Assembly: GCA_010279815.1 (NCBI GenBank)
Contig: QEOQ01000316.1
Span: 490,015 to 554,014 of the forward strand
Direction: 5' to 3'
DNA length: 64,000 bases
Origin: Brachionus plicatilis
Lineage: Eukaryota; Rotifera; Eurotatoria; Ploima; Brachionidae
The notes beneath the pieces were generated by a model, which saw nothing but the letters and a program-made list of their open reading frames with translations, ran no database searches and was not told the DNA's origin. A program made the translations under genes and the position numbers. Each line of letters opens with the position of its first letter. Position 1 is the stretch's first letter. This document shows, piece by piece, positions 43,101 to 58,100 of the stretch.

Positions 43101-46100
43101 AAATAGTAAAAAATCAGATAAAATCAAAAATAGCATCAACAGGAACCTTGAAGTTAATAATTCTATAAAAACCCTAACTAATTAACTTGATGTTAAAAAA
43201 TCAACTAGATTCATTAGTACTCTTTGTATACTTTTTGTATAAATTTTCAAATTTTTTTGAAATAAAAATAAAAAAATTCTTTCTTTCGTCTAATTTTTTA
43301 GATTATTACCAAAATTTTGATTTGGAATATCATAATGAGCTTAGGCAAACCTGGGATATTAATTCAAGTGTAAAAGAAAAATCTTACCTCTAGTTAAATT
43401 GATAGCTTTATAATTCAAAGTATCCGGTAGAACAGTGTCCAACTCGACCCATGTCTTGCGATCAAAGTCTCTCATTTCAATGACATATCCTGTCAACGGT
43501 GATCCTCCATTGTCTTCGGGAGCTTTCCACCAAATCTTCATATCTTCGGCACTTATGTCCGTAACAATCGGGTCAATAGGCGAACCAGGCTTATCCAACA
43601 CATTGACTCTAACATTACAAGTCTCACGACCATAGTCGTTCTCAAGAGTCAAAGTATACACACCGGAATCGCTTCGACTAGTCTTATGAACAGTCAACAT
43701 CACTTGATCATTCTTTGAGTTATCACACTTGACTTTGCTCGTTTCCTTGAGCGGCTCTTCATTAATCAGCCAGCTGTATTTAGGCTTTGGATTGGCGCTG
43801 TATTTGACCTGTATGTCCAATGGTTGTCCACGCTTAATCGTGATCGTGTCCTTGTACTTGGCACTCAGAAACATCCTTGGACCTGCTTTGACACTCAATG
43901 AAGCCATGCATTTCTTTTCAACTGGTGTTTGCAACACAACACTAAACTCGGCCTCATCTTTACCATCCACATCTCTAACATACAAAAAGTGCTTGGTGCC
44001 CTCTCGGCCAAAATCATACTTGGCATCATCCGGATATATTTCTTGGCCATTTCGGTACCATTTAGCATTAACAAACGGCTTGTTCAACTGACACTCAAAT
44101 TTAACTTTTCCTCCAATTTCATCACACACTTGATCCTGTAATTTCTTAACAAACACAACCGGTTCTTCCTCAACACCAACATTACATGCGGTCACTACTG
44201 ATCCATTCACTTGACATCTAAGCTCACCAGAATCCTCAGCAGACACTGAGCTAACAATCAATTTCAATTCGGTACCATTTTGTTCAAATTTGTAGCGCTC
44301 AGAATTCAAATCAATTTCTTTTCCATTTATGAACCATTTAATGTCCAAGTCTTGATTAGGCCTTGTCTCGTACTTAAGCTTAGACAATTTGCACGTGAAC
44401 TGAGCTGGCTCGTTCTCTTTAACACCAGTGTCAGCCAGCCTTTCAACAAATTTGATGTCGTCCTCATCAACAGTCATTTTAGCACCACATTTCTTATCAC
44501 CAACTTGGCATGTAATTTCATTGTTGTTGTCACCTAGAGCTGGTTGTTTCACAGTCAACGAAAGTCGATTCTTGTCTTGACTTATTGCATACTTGCCATT
44601 GTCTAAATCTGCCTTGGTCACTTCTTTTCCATTAACAAACCACTTTATTGGCTTATCGTTTCGATTAACTGTGCATTCAAAGATACAGCTTTGTCCTTCT
44701 TTGACCTGTTGGTCCTCCAGCGGCTTCTTAAACTGCACTGGTATTTCATTGACAGTCAATTTGGCTTGGACTCGAGTGCCACCAACACTCACAACATAAA
44801 CACCAGCGTCCTCTGGCATTGCGTTGTTAATTCTGAGCACTAATCTTTTGTTAAGTCTTGACATTTGAATACGAGAGTCTTTTTCTAGCTTTGTCTCATT
44901 GCCGTCTTGGTCCACCCGGTACCATTCGACGGCATACTGCTGGCCTGTTTTGATCGAAGCAAGTTTGTTCACTTCGCAGTCAAATTGAGCCATTTCTCGC
45001 TCAGTCACTTCACAGTCCTTTAGTTTACTCGTGAATGTAACATCACTGTCATCGATTTCTACCATGGCTGTTGCTTTGTCCAAATGAACGGTGGCTGAGT
45101 ATTCAGCAATGTCTTCTATGATCAAATCGCGAATTAACAAACTGTGAACGCAAGCGTCTCTTTTTATTGTGTATTTGAGACTGTCGCGTATTTCTCTGCC
45201 ATTTTTGAACCATTTTACTTGTACATCAAATCCAGTCTTTTTCCACTGAGCTTTGTTAGTTTCACACTCTAAAGCAATGCTCTGGTCTTCGACACCTTTT
45301 ACATCACCAAATTTCCTGATGAATTTAGCCGGTTGTTCTTCAACAGTTAGCTGTGCACTTGAACGAGATCCATTTACGTCAACTGCGTATATTCCTTCAT
45401 CGTCAAGAGCAGCTTGTTTGATCACCAATTTGCAGAGTTTATTTTCAGTAAGCATGGCATATTTTCTCAAATCGTCCAAATCGATTCTAACACCTTTAAA
45501 TGTCCATCTAATTTGGTCCATGGCCGAAATTTTTTTGCTCATTTCGACCTCTAAGACAACTTCTTGGTCACCTTCCACACATGTTTTGTCCTCAAGACTA
45601 GAGCTTAGTTTAATGGGAGCCTCTTTGACAAACAATTCAGCAGAAGACTCGGCATCATTTTCATATTTTATTGTGTACTTGCCCCTATCATCCAAAGTAG
45701 CATTATCTATGGTAAGTCTGTAGACTTTTCCCTCTTGGCTAAATTGAATTCTCTTGTTTTCTTTCAACGGCTTGCCGTCCTTGAGCCACGTGATCTTAAG
45801 CCTAGGCTTACTTAGACTGCACACAAATGTTGCGTTTTGCTTTTCCATTACTTCTTGATCCTCTAATTGTTTGAGGAGCTCGACGGGCTTTTCCAACACA
45901 GTCACTTTGCAGTTGGTAGTTGATTTTTTGACTGTGCAGCTATAAGAGGCCAGGTCGTCCAGTCTGGCCTCAAAAATGCTCAATTGGTGCACATTATTTG
46001 TTGATTTCTTACTGAATCTATCCAAACCAAGGGAGTACTTGACTTCAATGTTGTCCTTCATCCAAACAGGTTCGCCTGAACGACTGAACTCGCATTCTAA

Positions 46101-49100
46101 AGTTATTTCTTGTTTCTCGTACACAGTCACATCTGTCAATGGTCGGACTAGTTCGGCTGGTAGTTCTTCAACTTCCAAATTGGCCGAACATTTTCGGCCT
46201 CTCAATTGAATTGTATATTCATTTATGTCTTCCAGTTGGCAGTCCAATACTTCCAATGAATACTTAAAGCCTTCATTAATAAACTTGTATTTGGTCTCAT
46301 CGGGCTCAATTTCAACGCCTCCTTTAAACCATTTAACTTGAGCGTTTTCTTTGTTCAATTCACAAGTAAAACGAGCTGTTTCTTTTTCTTTCACTGAAAC
46401 ACTCTCAAGTTTTTGCTTGAATTCAACCGGAATTTCTAAATAAAATATTTTTGTTAATTTTAAATAAATAAAAAAATTTTTTCGAAGACAAATATGAGGA
46501 AACATAATTTTTTAGTTCAAAATTTTTAAATAAATTTTATATTAAATTTTTTTGAGAAAATTTTTTAATTTGATTATATTAGCTAGCTCGAAGACTTTAA
46601 TTGAAATAATTAGTCATTTATTTATGGATATAAATCGTGGTCTAGTTGATTCGGTAAAGTTTGTTGTCTCCCAAGACAAATTAAATATGGAATTTAATTT
46701 TGACTACTTAAATTTTTATAATATATTTAATTACTTTCTATAGATTTTCTACATAATTGTATTTTTTTTTAAATATTATGTTTTCTACTTTCTATTTTTT
46801 AAAAATATTATTCTGCACATGGCGCTTTAAATTAACTAGAATAAATTAATAAATAAAATAAATTTTAGTAAATCTTATCAATCAACTTTTCTTTTTATTA
46901 ATTAATTAATTAATTCTTTACCAGTAGAAGTATTTTTGTTATCAAAAATTGTTCTCTGTTAATTTCCAGGTTTTGATCTTTATTCTTTTCCAGGATACTC
47001 TTCTAATTTTATTGTTTTAGTTTTAAGTGAAAATATTTAGGATATTCAAATAAGTTAAAAGAGTCTGCATGATCAAAATTGATGGCGATAAAGAGTATAG
47101 CAATTTTGAAAATTTAAATTTTAAATACTATCTAAAATTGCTATCTTCAAAAAATCAAATAATCAAAAAATTGTGAAAAAAATGCTAAATCTAAGTTTTT
47201 AAATACAAAGAAAAAAAACTTATCGTAAATTAATTAGTTGGATTAAGGATACTTAATTTTCTTTTCTATTTTAGTGATAAGAGTTTTATTTTTAAAATAC
47301 AGATAAAGTTTTTATTTAGTTTAAAAACTTAATTATCTTATATTTATGACTTTAAAATTTTGAAAAAAAATCTTAAATTTTTTAAAGCAAAAATACAGTT
47401 TTGGAATAAAGCAAAAATTTACCTTCAATATATAAATGAGCACTTGTTGACAGACCGCTTATTTTAGCCGAATATTTGGCTGCATCGTTTGGATCACATT
47501 TTTTGATGATCAATTGATGAACTTTTCCATCTGCTTTGACAATTACATTTTTACCATCAGGCTCAATTGGTTCGCCATTCTTGAACCATTTTACTTTTTC
47601 ACCATCTTTATTCAGCTCACATTCAAAGACAGCAGTCTGATTTTCTCTAAGCTCAAGTTCGGTTAATGGCTTGACAAACTCGAGCGGTGCTTCTTCGACA
47701 GACAAATTAGCTGAAGAACTTAAGTCCGCATTCTGAATTTTAACTGTATACTTAGCCTCGTCTTCAAACTTTGCTTTTTTAATAATCAATGCATACTTCT
47801 GACCCATTGCTTTTAATTCATAGTCATTCGAATCCAGTTTTATCTCTTCATCATTTTTGAGCCATACTAGTCGATTCCCTATATCTGGCTTGTTCAATTC
47901 TATTTCAAATTTAACTGTTTGATTTTCTACACAATTCTTGTCCTTCAAATTGCTAAGAATTTCAATAGGTTTCTCTTCAACATTCAATTTACAGCTTGTT
48001 TCTAAATCCTTGATCTTAAAAGTGTACACGCCATTGTCCCTGTCAGGATTAGAGTCATTTACTCTCAAATAATAAATGTTGTTATTTGAATAGATTCTGT
48101 GATTTATGTCCGATTTGAGCTTGACACCGTCTTTGTACCATTCTACTTCTTCATTTGGTCGATTAAGCTCAACTTGTAGCAGTCCATCAGTGCCTTCTTT
48201 GGCAATAGTGTCCTCTAGTCCCTTGACTATTTCCAATGGACCCTCTTTGACCACAATCCTAGCCGATGTAGATGCTAGTTCATCATCTTCATTGCGTCCT
48301 CGTATGGCTACACAAGAAATACTTTGCTTATCCGACATACTAGCATTTTTGACTATCAATCTTTGAACTTTACCATCAGACTCAATTGAGACTCGATCAC
48401 CATCTACTTCTATCACCTTGCCATATCTCTTCCAAACACATTTAACTTCCTTGCTTACTTCACACTCTAAAGTCAATGTTTCTTTTTCAACACATTCGTA
48501 AACCTCTTTCAAAGGACGAACAAAAGTGACCGGTTCTTCTTTAACTTTAAGGCTACCATTTGATTTAACACCTTTTACTCTGACATCATAGCTGCCTGTG
48601 TCGTCCAAATTAGCATTTTTGATCACCAAATACTGATTTAATCCATCGGATACAATTTGTATTCTGTCAGCATCGGGCGTGATTTTAATTCCATCTTTGA
48701 ACCATTGAACATCTTCGGGCTTAACTTCTTTATTCAATTTGCACTCGAATTTAACCTCATCCTTTTCTGTACAACGAAGACTTGTTAAACCTTTGTCAAG
48801 TCTGAGCGGAATTTCTTTTACGTTCAAGCTACACTCACACGAATCAATTGGTTCACCTTTTTCATTCAATAAGACACATTTTACTACTCCATCGTCTTCT
48901 AGACCAACATCGCCAATGTCTAATTTAAATCTGTTGTTATCATTGCTCAAATTAAATTTTCCATCGTTATCAATTTCTTTTCCATTCAGATACCATTTAA
49001 CAGAATGATTTGGCTTTGTTAAAACAACATCAAATGATACACTGTCATGCTCAGTGGGATTTTGATCTTTTAATCCTTTGCCAAATTTACAAGGTAACTC

Positions 49101-52100
49101 TTTGACAATTAGTTTAACAGTAGCAGTAGAATTTCTAGCTTTGATGACATATTCACCCGCATCTTGTAAACTGCATTCCCTAATTATTAAACTGTGCCTA
49201 AATTCTCTGTCATTTTCTTGATTATATTTGATGGAATCGGTCAATTTTTTTCCCTTCAACTCCCAACATACATCTTTTCTGCCCAGTACTTTGCTTAAAA
49301 TAGCATCTAGCTTTGCATCTTCATTCTCGAACACTTCTACAGGCTCTAATTTGATGTCTATGGGAATTTCCACTACAGTCAATTTGGCGCTGGTAGAACG
49401 ATCGCCGGGCAAAGTGCAGGTCACAGTTCCGGCATCACTTAATTGACAACTTTTTATTTTCAAAATTCGCTTATTTTCATCAGATAAAAGTTTAACATTT
49501 TCGTCTGCAACACATCGCTCTCCATTAATGTTCCATTTAACTTTAACATCAAATTTGCTAACCTCGCACACAAATTCAACACTCTCTTCTTCATTCACAG
49601 TTTTATCCTCAAGCTGAATTAAAAATTCAGCTTGGGCCTCCTCGACACCCAGCAATGCTTTGGTGCGCAAATTGTGATTCGGTAAATTCATGGTAAAAAT
49701 GCCTTGGTTTTTCATTTGACATTTAGGTATGGTAAGTGTGTATTTTGTTTGCAATTCGGACACTATATAAGATCGTATGTCAAATACTTTTTCGATGGGT
49801 TGATCATTGAACAACCACTCGACTGGTACATTTGGTTTGTTCAATTCACATTCGAATACAACTTGAGTATTCTCCAAGCAATCTTGATCCTGCAATTTTT
49901 TCACAATTCTAACAGGCTCTTCTGTTATTTTAAATAAAATTAATAAATATTTAAAAAAAAAATTTTTTTCTTAAATTACCATTAATAGTAGCCCTAGCCT
50001 CGGAAACAGCATCACCGGAGACAAATTTGTAAACACCAGCATCAGATAAATCACTGTTTTTAATTGTCAACTCATGTTTACCATTCAGCGATTCCATGAT
50101 AATATTATCATTAGGCTCGATTGGTTTTCCATCTTTAAACCATTGACCTGGCGCGTTTTTATCCGATACCTCAACAGATAGTTTAAGAGGCTCTTTTTCA
50201 GTAACAATTTGATCTTTGAGAGGTTTTAAAATTTCATTAAAATCTTCGACACTCAAATTAGCTGCTATTTCCTGATCCTCAACCACAGCAGTATATTTAT
50301 CTTCATCTTCCGGGTAGCAATCATTAACTATTAGTCGACAGACTAACCGTGATTGTTCAACAGTGTACTTGTCTCCTAATGCAATTGGTTTTCCATTTTT
50401 CATCCACTTCACTCGTGGTCTACTAGCTGGAATCTTAAGCTCAAAGACAGCTTGTTCATGCTTCCTAACATGACAGTCCTTTAGTTTATAATCAAATTTG
50501 GGCTCTGGTTCTGGCTCGGGCTGTGGCTCTGGTTCCTGTTCTTTATTCTTTTTTACAATATCTTCGATTGTTTCCTCGGCTTCTAGCACTTCTTCGCTCA
50601 CAGTCACATCTTCCACTATTTCTTCTTGATCTCCATCAGGCGCCAATTCAACTTTGGCCGATGAATTAATATCAAAATCGTCTGGTTCAACCAAATATAT
50701 TTGGTAATTAGCCTGGTCATCTTTGTCAAAATTTTTAATTTTCAATTTGTATTTATCACCATCAATGGTAAATTCAAATTTTTCTTTTTCAGCTTCAAGA
50801 TCAATTTCTTGTCCATTTTTTTTCCATTTAAATTTGAGCTCAACTGGAGCTAGATTATTAGTTATTTGGCATTCTAGGATCGCATCTGAGTTTCTAGGTA
50901 TTTTGAGATTTTTCAAGCCCTGAGCAAATATAATGGGACATTCTGTGACATACAAAATTCCAGATGTTTCAAGATCACCCCATTTACAGGTAACTTTGGA
51001 CTCAGTTTCTTCCATTAGACAATCTCTTATAGCCAGCCTCCTAAACTCGCCTATTGAAAGCACTTGAAACTTTTTCTTCTTTGAATAGTTCTCTATGGGC
51101 TGATCTTTAAAGAACCATTTAACTTGGGCTTCAAAATTTGAAACAGCACACTCAAAAACACCCAATTTGTGCTCCGGCACGGTCAAATCAACCAATTCTT
51201 TGGTAAAGCAATCTTTAACATTAACAGCTTGGGATTTTTTGAGCGGTTTCTTCTTAGGCCCATCGGGTTTAACAGTTTCATCATCAGACTTTTCACGTTT
51301 GCCCGGCTCATATTTTTCCAAATCAGTTTTTTCTCGCGGACCAAATTCTTTGGTCTCAAATGGAGATCGTTCTTCTTCAACAGGTTTTTCCTTTATGGTC
51401 GCCTCTTCAGGCTTTTGATCAAATTCAACATGTCTTAATTTAAACATAAGTCCGTCTGGATCATCATCTTTGTATCTAGGACCTCCTTTTTTCAGCTGTC
51501 CCCAATCGGGCCCATCTACATCCGAGGCTCGTTTTCTAATGTCTCGATTTTTGAGCATTTTTTTCGGATCAACCACCTCTTCAGGATTTTGCGTAATTAT
51601 CAGTGTGACTGGCGCAGTGTCCGAGCCAAATATATTTGTTGCCGTAACCTGGTATGTTCCAGCATCTTTTGTCTTACACTTCAGAATTTCCATGAAATAG
51701 CAGTCCAATAGATCATCATAATAGACCTTGACATCCGAGCTGGCAGTGATTTCATTTCTACCTTTGAACCAAGTAATCTCAGGCTCTGGATCGCCTTCGA
51801 CAACACATGCAAAAGTTGCCACTTCATTAGCCAATGCGTAAACTTTTTCTGGCTTTTCAACCAATTTGGGTGGATGGCCTTTGACAAGAACATTTCCAAT
51901 TGAGACAGCTTCGCCGCCTGGATTATACACTCTGGCCTTGTAGACCCCAGAATCTGATTTTTTGCTACAATTAGCAACTACTAGGGTCAATAGTCCAGTG
52001 TTCATGTCTCTCTCTAGTTTATATTTGTTGGAGTCTAAGACAATTTTTTCCTCGTCTTTAAACCATTCGATGTGAGGAAATGGAATGCCTGATACCTTGA

Positions 52101-55100
52101 CCTCAATGCGTCCATCTAGATCTTCCGGTAGTCTAGTGTCACTCAATTCTTTGAGGAACTTAGGAGGTGATAGTGGTAAAGTTTCTAATTTTGCCACGCA
52201 AGATGCCTTGCCAGCCGAATTGCTTGCCGAACATGTCCAATTTCCAACATCTTTTTTGCGCACAATACTAAATTTAATTGTGTAAACATTTTCTTGGTCA
52301 TTATAATCAAGGGTGTAGAATTCTTTTTCAGCTTCGAGATTAATGTCACCTCCATTGCGGCTTAGCTTAATCTCTGGCCTAGGTATACCAATTAGCTGGA
52401 ATGACCATTCAGCATCGCATGACTCAACTGCCTGTAATTTTTCTAATTTTTTCAAAAACTGTGGTGCCATTTCAATAACTAGCTGAGCTGAACATTCAGT
52501 CTCGCCTATTTCATTCACAGCTTTGCACACATAAACACCAGTGTCGTCTTTGCGCGAATTTTTGATTGTCAACTGATATACACCTCCTTTGGCGTCATGA
52601 TGCTGAATTCGATCATCGTTGTCAAGCTCTTGTCCATTTTTGTACCAGATTACTTTAGGCTTGGGCACTCCATGAATTTCTGCTTCGAGTTTGGTCACCT
52701 TTTTTTCAACCACTTGGGTGTCAACTATTTTACGAATAAATTTCGGAGCACCTAAAATAACAAATAAATAATTTTGAAAAAATTTTAATTTAAAAAAAAA
52801 TTTTTTTCTAAAAAATAAAAATTCTTACTCTGCACGACAAGATCTGTCTTGCAGTTTATTTTGCCAACACGATTCGAAGCCAAAAGAGTTATTGAGCCTG
52901 AATCAGTTTGTTTGGCCGAATCGATCACTAAAACATATTTTGTATCATTTTCTTTGAATATTTTTAGCTCATCTGAACTGACCAAATCTTCTCCACGTCT
53001 AGTCCAAACAGCATCTGGCACTGGACTACCACCTATTTCGCATATTAACTTAATCAGTTCATTTTCTTTTACTGTCACATTGTTTGGCAAAGATTTGATA
53101 AAAAATGGAACCACATCAACATTTACTTCACATGTACACTCTGTTTCACCGATATCATTTTTGGCCTTCAGAGTATAAATACCAGCATCTGCTGGACTTA
53201 TAGATTTAAACGATAGTGTGTTTATAACCTTATTTCTGCATTCTATTGAAATGTGGTCTGTTTTTTGCAATAGATTACCATCTTTGTACCATTCAACTGT
53301 AGGTATTGGTATACCATTTACTTCGCATTCTAATTTTGCTGCTTTTTTCTCAACTATCTTAATATCCAAAGGTTGACGGACAAAAACTGGCTCGCCCCTA
53401 ACCTCAAGCAATGTTTCGCTACTCTCTGTACCAAATTTGTTGCTAGCTTCACATTTATATTTACCAGCATCATTTGCCAAAATGTTATCAATCAAAAGCT
53501 TGTACTCTTTTACATTTGGATTTGATTCCAATGATTTTGTTTCTACTTTTAATTTGTCTTTGATTATTAATTCTTTGTTGTCTTTGATCCATTTTATTTT
53601 TGGAGCCGGTTTGGACAAAACTTGCACCACCAATTCGGCTGCTTTGTTCAAATAGCCGAATGTTTTCTCTTCCAAAGATAGTGAAAATTTGGGCGGTATA
53701 AGAATTGTAACTGTTGATTTTGCTTCAGATGTTCCAAAGTCATTTTTAAATTGAACTGAATAATTTCCAGAATCAACATTTTCAAGACAGTTGTCAATTT
53801 TTAAAATATGCTTATTGTCTTTGTTTATTATTTGAATTCTATCATTGGCTTCAATAGGAGTGTTTTCCTTGAACCATTGAGCAGTTGGTCTAGGTGTACC
53901 AGAAACTTCACAGCCAAGTTCCACCGTTGTTCCCTCAGCTACTTCTAAATTTTTCAAATTTTTGACAATACTTGGACCAACTGTTACAGACAGATTCGCC
54001 CCTCTAGATTCACATTGGCCAGCTTTATTCTTCAAAACTACCTTATAATGACCATCATCGCTTGTTTTTACGTCCGATATCGTCAAATAAAATGTTTTTT
54101 CCTCTACTTTGGTAATAAATCTCTTATCTGGCTTAAGTTTCGATCCATTTTTCATCCATTCAACAGTCGGATTTGGAAAACCATCACAGACAACCATGAA
54201 CGTGCACTCACTGCCTTGGCTCACGCTAATATCCTCTAGATCTTTGACTACACTTGGTTTAAAATTAACGACTACATTGCACGATGTTTCTACAGAACCA
54301 GCATTGTTCCATAATTTCAAAACATATTTACCTTTTGATTTAAAATTTTTTAAGAAATTAACAACAATCAGGACTGAATTTTTATGAAATCAGAAGACTA
54401 ATACAACAAGAAGAGTGAAAAAATATCAATATTTTATTATTATTTAGAATTAAACTTTTTAAACTAAATTAAAACAATTATATATTGGTTATATTGAGGA
54501 AATCATGGAATATTCTAATATTATTCAAATAAACGTATTTCCTATAATAATCAAAATTTAAAATTTAGTTTTAATTAAAAATATTAAGTATGATATTTTA
54601 GTTTGATTCAAAATAAATTAATAAATGTTAATTTGGCTACCATTTAAATTAATTATTAGATTTTTTTAATGTTTTATTTTTAAATACATTCATTTTGAAT
54701 TCTGTTTTAAACCTTCATAGTTTATTTTTTTGTTAATCTTTTAAGTCTCGAACTTGAAAAATTATAACCGTACGAAACAATTTCTAATGACATTTTTATT
54801 AAGTAATTGTATAAAAATAATTTAACAAGTTGTCTATTGAAAACGAAATCTTTCAGAATTATATTTTATAATAATATGCATTCGATAGAAATCTAATTAT
54901 TAATAATAAAACTTTTTATTTTAATTTAGCTTTAATTTATTTATTTTTTAAAATTTAAAATTGAATTAGATTTCATCACTAAATGCCTAAAAATCAAAAC
55001 CTAATCTTAAAATTCAAATTTGAGCTCATTTTCTATTAAAGCTGGCGAGTTAAATTTTTTAATAAACTTCAAAATCTTTTAACTTTTACTTTAAAAATTT

Positions 55101-58100
55101 ATAAATTATATGAAAAATATGAGTCAAAAAATTTATTAGATATAAAAAGAATAAATACCTTGTTGTTCTTTCTTGATCGCATTCAACAACAATGTGTAAC
55201 CGTCAGTTGACGGTGATTCTAATTCTTGTTCACTATTTGTTTCGGTATTGAAGAAGTACCATTTAAATTCAGGCGTGGGTTTACCACTGGCTGTAACATC
55301 CAATCGAGCATCATTATCTTCATTAAACTCAATTGTTTGTTTTAAGTCTTTGATAATTCTAGGCATCGAAAGAACATTTAGATTACAAGCCGATTGAGCA
55401 GTTGCTACTTTATTGGCAACTTTAACGGTATAAAGGCCACAATCAGTTGCTTGTGCATCTAGAATAGTCAAATCAACAGCATAGTGTCCAGTTTGGCTAT
55501 CTATTTGTGGTTTACTAATCAAAATTCGCTTCGATGCATTCAGTGTATTTCCGTCTTTTTGCCAAGAAATGGTCGATTTAGGAATTGATTCCTCAAATTG
55601 AAATCCAATTTTAAGTTCGTTTTTCTCGACTATTTCCTTAGTTTCGGGCAAATGTTGGCTAATTACAGGAGCTTTGGTAACAGTTAGCGCTGCAGTGGTG
55701 CTCACTTCACCAGCACAGTTCTTCACTTTGCATTTGTAGCTGCCCGAATCAGACAGACTAATATTTTTGACTACCAATTTGGCTTGATAAATATCAGGAC
55801 CTTCTTCATTCAAGATTTCTTCAGAAAGAACATAATGTGATTGATCTTCGACAATTGGTTTATCAGCAAAAAGCCAAGTTAAATCAGCTTTGGGCTTTGA
55901 TCTATAATTAAACACTAGTTCATGGACTAGATTGTCTTGTAGAACTAGTTCGGTGTTGACTAATGGTTTAATGATTGATGGTATACTATTTATATCGAGA
56001 TAGATTTTATCTTTAATTTGACCTATTGAATTTTCTGCCAGGATATAGTAAGCACCTTTTTCTTTCAAAGAACAATCTTTGATGGTCATGGCATTCATTT
56101 CTTGTTTACTCTCGAATTTAAATTTATCAGTGGTCTTTAGCTCTTGGTCATTCTGGAACCATTTAATGCTCGGCTTTGGATTACCACTCACTTGACACTC
56201 GATTTTAATTTGAGTTTTCTCATTAACTGATAATTTTTTAATCGATCCCTCACCACTTTCCACTTCACTCTGTACCACAGATATTGTAGATGTTGCCAGA
56301 GATAGAGATTTGACAAATCTAGGCTTGCTTAATACATTTATTACACATTGAGTGCTTACTTCACCGATCGGATTTTTTGCTTTTAAAACGTAAGTGCCAC
56401 TATCTGCTGAGCTAATGTCATCCATCTTTAAACTGTAATTATTCTCGTTTGATTCTACTTTAATGTGTCCACTTTCAATTTGATCTTGGATTGAAACTTT
56501 GTTCTTGATCCAAGTGATTGAAGGAGTCGGGTTGCCCACTATTACACTCTGTAAATCGAGCTTCTCTCCTTCGATTATTTCAATCGATGGATTAAGAGGC
56601 TGCACAATTTCCGGTGCAACTTGAAATTAAATAAATTTTTATTTTTACTAAATATTTTTTTTAATTGTTTCTGAAAATTATCAAAGCAATCATGATTTGA
56701 TTATTCTAGTCAAAAATAAATCTAATGATTTTCTGATTAAATAAAATTGATTTTGTTTTTAAATCTAGGCGATTTCACACTAGATAGAAATTAAAAAATT
56801 TTAAATTTTAATTTTTTTGGTTTTATGAAGTTCAGTACAAAAGAAAAAATGATAAAAAATAGAATGAGATTTTTTCCAAATAAGTTAGTTTGGTGAATGC
56901 AGAATGGTGAAACATTCAAAGTGTAAAATACAAAATGATGTGCAAAATCTCTGCAGAATGCTCTACCCTCGAATATATTGAAATCTAATTTCGGATAAAT
57001 TTAGCAGACCTTGATTATTGATGCAACTTTGGATGAAGCACCATGTCGCAATCACCGAACTAATTTTAAACTTTTAGAAAAAACTTGCTCATTTTTTTTA
57101 CATTTTTTTCTGTTCTTTTTATCATTTAGAACTGGATTTCACAAAGCCAATTTTTTTTCAAAAAAACTTAAATTAAATCTTCAATATTAAGCTATTACTA
57201 GATTTTATATTTATAAATCTCTATTTAGTGATAAATTCTCTATATTTGTAAATAAAATTAATTAAATTAATTTTTTCAAAATTATTAAAAAATCAATAAA
57301 TTTAAAGTACCTTGTATGCTGATTGAGAAAGATTCCTCAGCTGCTCCGCAATTGTTGGATACTTTGACAGTATAAACTCCAGCATCTTCTTTTACACAAT
57401 TTTTAATATTCAAAGAATAAACTGTTTTTGCTTTGCAATCTATTTTGACACGATCATTTTGAACTATTTTTGAACCATCTTTGAACCAAACACAATCCGG
57501 AATAGGTATACCACTTATTTCACATTCGACTTTAATCGGTTTGTTCAAAACAACACTAGTATCTGCAGGTTTGCGGATAAAGCATGCTGAGCCCTTCACT
57601 GTTAATTGAGCTTGACTTTTAGCTTCGCCAACTTTATTGACCACTTCCACTTTGTATAAGCCACTATCATCAGCAATTGCATTGGCAAACGCTAATTTAT
57701 ATTTGTAAATTTTGCGGAAATTTCTTTCCTCAAGTTCCTTTAACAATTGGACTCGTTTATCGAACCTGATTTCTTTATCATTTTTAAAGACTTTAATCTT
57801 AGGCTCCGGGTTGCAGTCAACTTCAAAAGGCAATTCAAAAGCTTTATTCAAATCAGGTTCAGAGTCGACCAAGTCGAGCAAAAACTTTGGCTTTGCAAAA
57901 ACTTCCAATACAGCTTCACTTTCACAAAACCCAAGCTCATTTTCACATCTAAACTTATACTTATCTCCATTGTTAATCATTTGAATGCTATCAATCAAAA
58001 CAGTGTTGCTGAAACCATCTTTCAAAATAACAACGCCTTCGGATTCTCTCAACTCTTCATCATTCTTGAACCATTTAAACTCAGGCTCCGGATAAACACC

